From the NCBI GenBank assembly GCA_009602725.1, contig WELB01000127.1:113082-138017 (forward strand): 24,936 nucleotides of DNA, written 5' to 3'. Shown piece by piece: positions 19,198 through 24,936 of the stretch. A program made the position numbers and the translations under genes. Below the pieces are notes generated by a model, which made no database searches, was not told the origin of the DNA, and was given only the letters and a program-made list of their open reading frames with translations. Every line of letters starts with the position of its first letter. Within the stretch, counting starts at the first letter, position 1. This DNA comes from Spirogloea muscicola (Eukaryota; Streptophyta; Zygnematophyceae; Spirogloeales; Spirogloeaceae).

Positions 19198-21066
19198 ATG
19201 GGCATCGCCGCGGGCCCAGCGGTCGGCGACTGCGGCGGCGCTGCGGCCGGCGGCGCGGAGGAGGTGCGCAGGCGCGGGTGGGCGGAGATCTTCCCGCAGT
19301 GGGGGTCCATCTTCGCGGTGTCGCGCCCCGTCCAGATGCCGCAGTTCGACGTCATCCTCCAGGCCGGCGCCAAGAGCAAGGGCCTCCTCGCCCCCGCCGC
19401 CGCGCTCCCGCCACCACCGTCGGCGGCGGGCGCCGGGCGAGCACTGGGCGTTAAGGACGAGACGTGGGAGCGCGCCGAGAAGGACGCCCCGAGGGCCGCC
19501 CAAGTCGGCCTGCAAGTCGGGAAGAAGCGCAAGGCCACAGCGGCGGTGGCCAAGTCGCAGGCCGGCGGCGACGGCGGGAGCGGCGGTGGCTGCGAGGAGG
19601 ACGAGGACGACGACCTGCCGTTCGACGGGTCGTGCCGGTACAAGGGCGTGCGGCAGCGCAAGTGGGGCAAGTGGGTGTCAGAGATCAGGGAGCCGCGCAA
19701 GCGCTCGCGCATTTGGCTGGGGTCCTTCGACTCGGACGAGGACGCGGCGCGCGCCTACGACGTCGCCGCGCGCTTCCTACGCGGCGCCAAGGCCTTCCTC
19801 AACTTTCCCGACAGGTGCGCTCCTCTGCTCCTCCCTGCTCCCCTCGTATGCTGGCCCACCTCTCTTCCTCTGCGAGAACAAGGCGCCACAATGTCACGAC
19901 CATGTGCAGAGGAAGCAGGAGACGTGCAGAGTTACAGAGTCACAGAGTTTACAAAACGATGCAGCCCCACTTGCAGCTTTCCTGCATGCTTCGTAAGTAC
20001 TTGTGTTGCGCGAATCTGCTTGCTGACGCTCTGCAGCTACCTCCTCGCCCTTTGCAGCTACCGGGAGGTGGAGTTGCCTGCAACCACAATGGAGGCGCTG
20101 ACGCGGGCAGGCAAAGAGGCGGCGCGTGTTGCGGGCCTGGGGCCCGGGAAGCCCGTCCCAGGCTCCAAGGAGGCGATGGAGGCCAAGCAAAAGGCCAAGT
20201 CGCGCAAGTCCCGCGCGCGCGCCGCTCGGGCAGCCCAGAGCGGCGCCAGCGCCAACACGGCCAATGTGTCTGCCCTGCTGGCAGCCGCCGTCGAGCGCGC
20301 CGGCGACAGCGCCGGCGGGCTCCTGGCACGGAGCGCCAGCGGCGCGCAGTCGTCGTCGGCAGACACCCAGGATCTGGACAGGGACCAGGACCAGAGCTCG
20401 TCGGCCGGCCTCGAGTCCAAGGCCACCAGCGGCGGCGGAGAGCGTGACTCGGCATCGTCCGAGTGCGAGACGAGCGCGCGCCTGGCGCCTCACGGCACCA
20501 GCCTCGCCGTGGGCTGGCGGCCTTGTGGCCACGGCTCCTCCGTCGAGGAGGACGCTGTAGCAGGCAGGGTTGCCCGCAAGGAGAGCGACAGCCATGAGGC
20601 GAAAGTAGGGCCCGTGTTGGTCAAGGCGTTGCGGCTGGACGTCCACCTGGAGGCAGCGCAGCAGGTGGACTCGCCCCTGCTCCCAATCCCCAGCTACCTC
20701 GCCGACCTGTCGCCGTACGTGCTTGGCGCCTCCGAGCTCCCATTCCCGTCGCCGCACTACGGCCAGATGGACCTGGGGTTTGCCATGATGTCACCACACC
20801 TCCCTGGAGTGGCCACGCCGGCAGCCGCTGAGAGAGCAGCCGGGAGTGGCGGTGGTGGCGGCAGTACCGGCCTGATGGTGTCGCCTCGAACGAGCGCACT
20901 GGGCATCGAGTTCACCTTGTCGCCGCGCTGCGGCGGCCTGGGGCCTCTTGATTTTGGCTTTGCATCGTCACCCCGGTTCCTCGCACCGACCGGCAACGAC
21001 TTCCTGCTTTCGCCGCGCTCGCCCGTCCTGTGGAACGGCTCTCACAACGCCGGCTGGGCATATTGA
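19198..21066 (+). CDS. DREB-type AP2/ERF transcription factor, two exons
   Basis: Nuclear DNA-binding regulator; DREB-class proteins bind DRE/CRT (CCGAC-type) elements. Exons are 19198-19814 and 20058-21066, giving 541 residues. A single AP2 domain spans about 147-205: [20 protein letters not shown], then RIWLGSF, a YDVAA helix and LNFPD. V160 and E165 occupy the domain positions 14 and 19 that define the DREB type. KKRK before the domain is a possible nuclear signal, followed by an acidic run (about 132-140). The intron (CAG/GTGCGC to TTTGCAG/C) falls right after LNFPD and joins in phase 2. Exon 2 encodes a basic Ala/Lys/Arg segment, a Ser/Gly-rich stretch and a tail with five S-P-R/H motifs. 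One AP2 domain excludes the AP2 subfamily with two domains. The start is uncertain because the frame is open upstream. Confidence 0.85.
   Translation: MGIAAGPAVGDCGGAAAGGAEEVRRRGWAEIFPQWGSIFAVSRPVQMPQFDVILQAGAKSKGLLAPAAALPPPPSAAGAGRALGVKDETWERAEKDAPRAAQVGLQVGKKRKATAAVAKSQAGGDGGSGGGCEEDEDDDLPFDGSCRYKGVRQRKWGKWVSEIREPRKRSRIWLGSFDSDEDAARAYDVAARFLRGAKAFLNFPDRCAPLLLPAPLVCWPTSLPLREQGATMSRPCAEEAGDVQSYRVTEFTKRCSPTCSFPACFVSTCVARICLLTLCSYLLALCSYREVELPATTMEALTRAGKEAARVAGLGPGKPVPGSKEAMEAKQKAKSRKSRARAARAAQSGASANTANVSALLAAAVERAGDSAGGLLARSASGAQSSSADTQDLDRDQDQSSSAGLESKATSGGGERDSASSECETSARLAPHGTSLAVGWRPCGHGSSVEEDAVAGRVARKESDSHEAKVGPVLVKALRLDVHLEAAQQVDSPLLPIPSYLADLSPYVLGASELPFPSPHYGQMDLGFAMMSPHLPGVATPAAAERAAGSGGGGGSTGLMVSPRTSALGIEFTLSPRCGGLGPLDFGFASSPRFLAPTGNDFLLSPRSPVLWNGSHNAGWAY
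19815..20057 (+). other. Stop-free 243-nt intron of the AP2 gene with tandem acceptors
   Basis: Length is 81 codons with no in-frame stop, so retention would add 81 residues without shifting frame. TGCAGCTACC occurs twice at its end (20032-20041 and 20053-20062). The upstream AG at 20035-20036 would add seven residues in frame. A strong GTAAGT at 19993 lies inside but would shift the frame. Confidence 0.65.
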
Positions 21067-21825
21067 CGGCTACTACTCGATAATAGCTGTGAAGCCCCTC
21101 CTCCAACAACAGAATAGCTTAGACTTCGATTTGCCAGCTATCAATATGCAACAGTCGAGGGTGATATTTTCTGACAGTTTTTTGCTACACCCTCTGCTTA
21201 ACAAGAGGCACTGTACAGTGTGAAGCCCTTACTAAATTCATGCACCCGGCCATGCTCATGGCCTCCCTGCACCCGATCTGCGGTGGAGGTGGAAAAGTGC
21301 CATATATACTGCACACCTGTAAATGAGAGATGCAATGGCAAGGGTTTTGGATGCACAGACTCCTTCTCTTGGGCTGCATGCCTATGTGCGCTTCTCCTGT
21401 CTCAGTTTGGCTTGCTTTTCTCCATGCGATTTGCGTGAAAGTCAAGACATCCCTGCGGATGCACCTTTGAGCGATTCAGGCCTGCAGCCTCAAGCATAGA
21501 GATGCTTGCTTGATTTTGTAGCCTACTCTGTTGTGCACGTTGCACTCTGGTGTGCATGTTGCGCCACAAAGTTCTTTCAAACGGCCAGCAAATAGATTAA
21601 GGGCTGACATAGTAAACACAAATATCAACAGACTGCATGCAGAGCTGTGATTGGACAATAATGGCTGAGGCATGGGATCATCCCCGTGAAAGAAGCGCTG
21701 CACAAAGCGGTCGTGACACAGCTTCACACAGGTAGGCCGTTGCTGAGACCATGTGGCAAAGTGCAATACAAGTCTCTTGTTGCCTAGTCACCAAGCCAGG
21801 CGATGGCGATGACGATGGTTGTGAG
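21067..21825. other. Convergent 3'-3' spacer between AP2 and GT23-like genes
   Basis: About 760 bp lie between facing stop codons, presumably both 3' UTRs. No gene or dispersed repeat is seen. A minus-strand frame around 21476-21766 could in principle carry a further exon of the GT23-like gene if the GACAGGTAG at its present stop were used as a donor, but the reading after such a join resembles nothing familiar. Confidence 0.5.
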
Positions 21826-24800
21826 CTACCTGTCATCAAAGTTAAGGCTTATGTACCCTCGAGTCAAGCGCCCATTCGTGGACCGCAACTCGTTGATGAG
21901 GCGACTCGAATCAGACCCCAGAGCCCCCACAAAGTAGTCGCACTCCGAGGCGATGACCATATTGACCAGCGCGCCATCCAGCATGCTCTTTGCATCTGGA
22001 GGAGCCTCCGCTGAATGACCTCCTGCTTCCGAGTAGTGCCAGTTCCAGTAGGTGTAATTAGAAGTGTCCTGGCGGGCAGCCTGCACAGCAACTGCCAGAT
22101 GGAGTCAGCTCACCATCCAACAGCTTGTGATTACAAATAAAGCCGACAATGATGTCGATAACCTGGCCTACCTGAGCAACCTTGTGATTGCAAATAGCAC
22201 AAGTATCCACCCCAAGTCCCTGTGTCACTTTCAGACATACAAGTAGCAAGCATAAAACATGCTGGAGGTATACTTGCTAAGATAGGTCCTATCAAAGGTT
22301 GGGGTGAGGGTGTTGCCAATCTGCAGCAATGCATGCCTCTGCATCAGTGCTCAGCCACGCATTGCGCAAGTTGGGAATGTGCAACAGCACTCTTTCGGCC
22401 AAAAACGTGTACGAATGGAGGGAGAAATCCAAGCCCTCCTCCGACTTCGCCTTGCTATCCACATGAATGCTCAGAATAGGACGCGGCATGTGTGCAGGTT
22501 GATGGCGCCAGGCGAACTCGTCCAGGATGTGGAACTTCCGGTTGAAGTTGATATCTTCAACATCGCCCAGCTCACCTGCAAAGAGCAAATTTCAGGAAAC
22601 AGCAATTAGATCCTTGTCACAGCAAACGGCAGGAGACTGACAAGCATGTGGCGGTCCAGTCCTGCATGGCTCAGCAAGCTACAGGGGCAACACACGCCAA
22701 AAACCACCAGCCAGCTATTCATGCTTGCAGCTTTGGAGCAGACCTGAACCTTACCATTGTTGGAGTCCTCGCTCCACTCTGCAGTCGTGAGCTGCTCCTC
22801 CTCAGCCATAGCAACTTGGACCGCCAACTTATGACCAAAAAGCTTGTGACGCTCCATGTTCAGAAGCTGACACATATACTCTGAAGGCCACCGCATCATG
22901 TATCTGCATGCATGTCAACACGCCGTCCATCATCTTCGTCATGCATTTCCTGACTGCAAGCAGGGTCCTAACATTCATCAGATCTGCTTGTACCTGACGC
23001 TCTGGGCTCGCCACCACTGCAGCTGGAGCATAGTGCCATTCACAGCTGCACTGTCCTTGTCATGCAGAAACTCAATTGTGGAACGCGTCTCCGTCCAGGG
23101 AGTGCCCCAGGTGCTGCGAACAAGCCCGCAGAGGTATAAGCTCACCATCCTCACAGGTGAGACTAACCCGCAAACAAGGTGACCCTCTTATTGCATTCCA
23201 ATGGGTGACGGGAGGAGGCCCCGCGGCCGCTGTGACACAGCCAAGCCCATCTTGACAGTCTAATTGTGTAGGGCTCTGTATGCTGTCCTTGTACTTTCCA
23301 CAGTCGCATCTGTATCTGGCCTCGTTAATGAGGTGATCCCTAAGCTTTCGCCTACGAGGACAATGCCCAGCAAGGGAGGAGGCAGTCCTTATCCAGATGT
23401 GGTAAGTGGAATGGCAAGTGGCAATACAAGCTTTGCACGAAAAGTCTGACAATGTCGCACAACACAGAGCAGGTAATCTGTGAGCATGTCTGGCGATCCT
23501 GGAGGGTGGAGCTCACCCAGGCGCTCCTGCAGCGAGCTGTCTATCTGCGGACCATATTTTGCCAGGTATGTAGAGAACATTCTCCGTCCCCGCAAGTCGT
23601 TCCTTGAGCTGCTCGAAGCTGTGTATCTTCTTCCCTCCCTGGTCCCAGAGCTCGACAGCACGTTGCATGCACTCTTCAGGTGCCAGCGGGAAAAAGTAGC
23701 AGTCCATACTCAAAGCCGCTCCACCTGGATATTTACACCACACAATGACAAGCTGAAGAATCAGACAGTGCCTCTTGCAGATTTCAGATTCCTCTGACAT
23801 GGTCATCTTGCAGGGCACACACAGCTGTGTTGCTGTGTCCTACTCAGAGTCCAACTTGCAGGTGATCACCATGCAAGCCTGCTGGTGCAGCGGGAGCTTG
23901 CCTGGGCACCAGTATCTACCACTGTCGCCGGGTTTGAAGCTGCCAGGCATGGGGACCAAGATACGGCCGTGCTCCAGCGCCAGGCTCAGGGCCCTGCTCA
24001 TGGTATGGAGCATCTCTGCAACACCATACCCACTTGCAGCAGTCCATTCGACCAGTGCAAAGCGCAGCTCCGCTGCGCTGCAACTCGCAGGGTGCTGGTG
24101 CACCCATATGTCCCTCTGCACCGCCCTTGTGAACGGCAGGTTGTCTGCATCGCCTCCCTCCACCTGCTCCACAGAGCTTGACCCTTGCGTCACTGAGGCG
24201 GCAAGGAGGTCCACACCAAGAGACTTGCCGTATCTTTGCAAGTGTTGTTGAGATTGTGAGATTCTGCCACAAGGAGCAAGGTGCATGAGAGGCCAGGGAG
24301 GCCTCTTTGCTAATCAAGTCCGCCACAGCTCACCCAAGGGGTCGCGGGGCCTCGGACGCGCTCATGAGCCTCATCGGCATCCCACTCCGGAAGAGACGCG
24401 TCGTCGCGTCGCCGGTCCAGCGCCTGGCGCTCGCGCGTGAGCCCCACGCAGCTCTGCAGGTGGGGTGCGAGCGGGACGTGGAAGAATTCCTCGCCCTCGG
24501 CCACCGTGAGCAGCGGCATGCCAGCGCCGGCGACGCCCTCCAGGCTGTGCTTCACTGCAGCGCAGCAGCAGTGCAGCATGTAAGCGGAGCCGCCAGTGGC
24601 TCCGAGAATGCCGTCACCAATTGTGAGCTGCAATCGTGAGTGGGTTCTGAGCCGCCTCGTTTCAGCGGTCCTCAGGACCCAGCAAATGCCAACGGCCTGA
24701 AGCGCAGGGCGCAGGGCTCACCCGTCCAGAGCTTGTAGAGCATGGTGGCCATCTCGGAGACCTCCGACTTTGCTGTCTCGTCGTCATCGCCGCGCGCCGC

Positions 24801-24890
24801 GGCCGGCCTGCCCAGGACGAGCAGGAGGGCGCAGGCCCCGGCGGCAGCTGCCAGGGGGAGCCCGCGCGGCGGCGGCGGCGGCCGCCTCAT
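21826..24890 (-). CDS. GT23 (FUT8-like) fucosyltransferase-family protein, about nine exons
   Basis: Probable Golgi or secretory glycosyltransferase of the GDP-fucose-using GT23 fold; acceptor unknown. Exons, in transcript order: 24890-24722, 24554-24334, 24163-23902, 23724-23517, 23113-22994, 22903-22755, 22575-22337, 22180-22172 and 22080-21826. All phases agree, giving 543 residues. A hydrophobic Ala/Leu stretch (about 10-32) is a signal peptide or anchor. Then come RDIWVHQHPASC, YWCP and SMDCYFFP (215-230), WWRAQSVRYMMR (320-331), PILSIHV (409-415), WLSTD, YTYWNW and, near the end, CDYFVGALGSDSSRLINELR. FUT8 shows the same order (Q-x-V-x-Y-x-x-R, H-V-R-R-x-D-K, then a TDD segment). The HV motif here lacks its arginines. 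Two introns use GC donors (23901, 22336). Exons 1-2 and 8 are least certain; an extra 57-nt exon (23351-23295) is possible. Confidence 0.65.
23725..23901 (-). other. GC-AG intron in the GT23-like gene
   Basis: The exon ends TGGTGCCCAG and the intron opens GCAAGC; it closes TATCCAG before GTGGAGCGG. The join (phase 1) makes a glycine and links the WCP and SMDCYF blocks in one frame. No GT donor occurs in the remaining open frame that gives this junction. The intron is 177 nt. Confidence 0.7.
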
Positions 24891-24936
24891 TCGAGCGAGA
24901 CGGCGACCGAGGCGCAAACGCGGCCAGCACCGGGAG

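Noticed and set aside
19993-19998. GTAAGT inside the AP2 intron as the true donor
   Set aside because: Using it would leave introns of only 44 or 65 nt and shift the reading frame of exon 2.
19894-20757. 287-codon minus-strand frame opposite AP2 exon 2
   Set aside because: It is an antisense shadow of a GC-rich coding exon. The plus strand carries the AP2 protein.
24164-24263. Earlier acceptor for GT23-like exon 3 (GGCAG at 24264)
   Set aside because: It would give a 70-nt intron and the wrong phase. The GAGCAG at 24164 fits in phase 0 with a 170-nt intron.
24555-24633. Upstream extension of GT23-like exon 2 (acceptor at 24628)
   Set aside because: That acceptor enters in phase 0, whereas exon 1 leaves in phase 1. 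The TGCAG at 24555-24559 gives the matching phase and a normal intron length of 167 nt.

Overview
The window looks like nuclear DNA of a plant-type eukaryote (streptophyte: a charophyte alga or a bryophyte-grade plant). The reasons are a DREB-type AP2/ERF gene, a plant-style bZIP with the N-R-E-S-A-R-R-S-R basic region, spliceosomal introns of roughly 90-400 nt, GC-rich gene starts and dense short foldback repeats. I cannot name the species. Four multi-exon genes can be rebuilt by joining exons at splice sites whose phases agree. Layout: 1-6500 is repeat-rich DNA with no convincing gene (CT microsatellite at the left edge, dispersed repeats, foldback elements, a GC-rich island). 6589-9039 (+) is a seven-exon bZIP transcription factor. 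9040-10451 is a quiet spacer. 10452-12665 (-) is an eight-exon METTL13/EEF1AKMT-type methyltransferase with a 20-nt and a 31-nt exon. 12666-19197 is a 6.5 kb divergent spacer holding GC-rich islands and many copies of a hairpin-cored repeat family. 19198-21066 (+) is a two-exon DREB-type AP2/ERF gene. 21067-21825 is a short convergent spacer. 21826-24890 (-) is a GT23 (FUT8-like) fucosyltransferase-family gene with about nine exons. The two convergent 3'-3' spacers hold almost no repeats, whereas the regions next to gene starts are packed with them. The genes are two transcriptional regulators and two enzymes (probable protein methylation and glycan fucosylation). Nothing suggests they act in one pathway. 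The most notable observation cuts across genes: of about 22 introns in the four models, five are best explained as GC-AG introns (donors at 6849, 8031, 11356, 22336 and 23901), far above the roughly 1% usual in land plants. Several are supported independently, because the GC junction restores a conserved motif in the correct phase. Other points are microexons, a stop-free 243-nt intron in the AP2 gene with tandem acceptors, an apparent loss of the GDP-fucose-binding arginines in the GT23-like protein, and a set of hairpin/TIR-like repeats. All gene models are hand-built from sequence alone, without transcript or database support.
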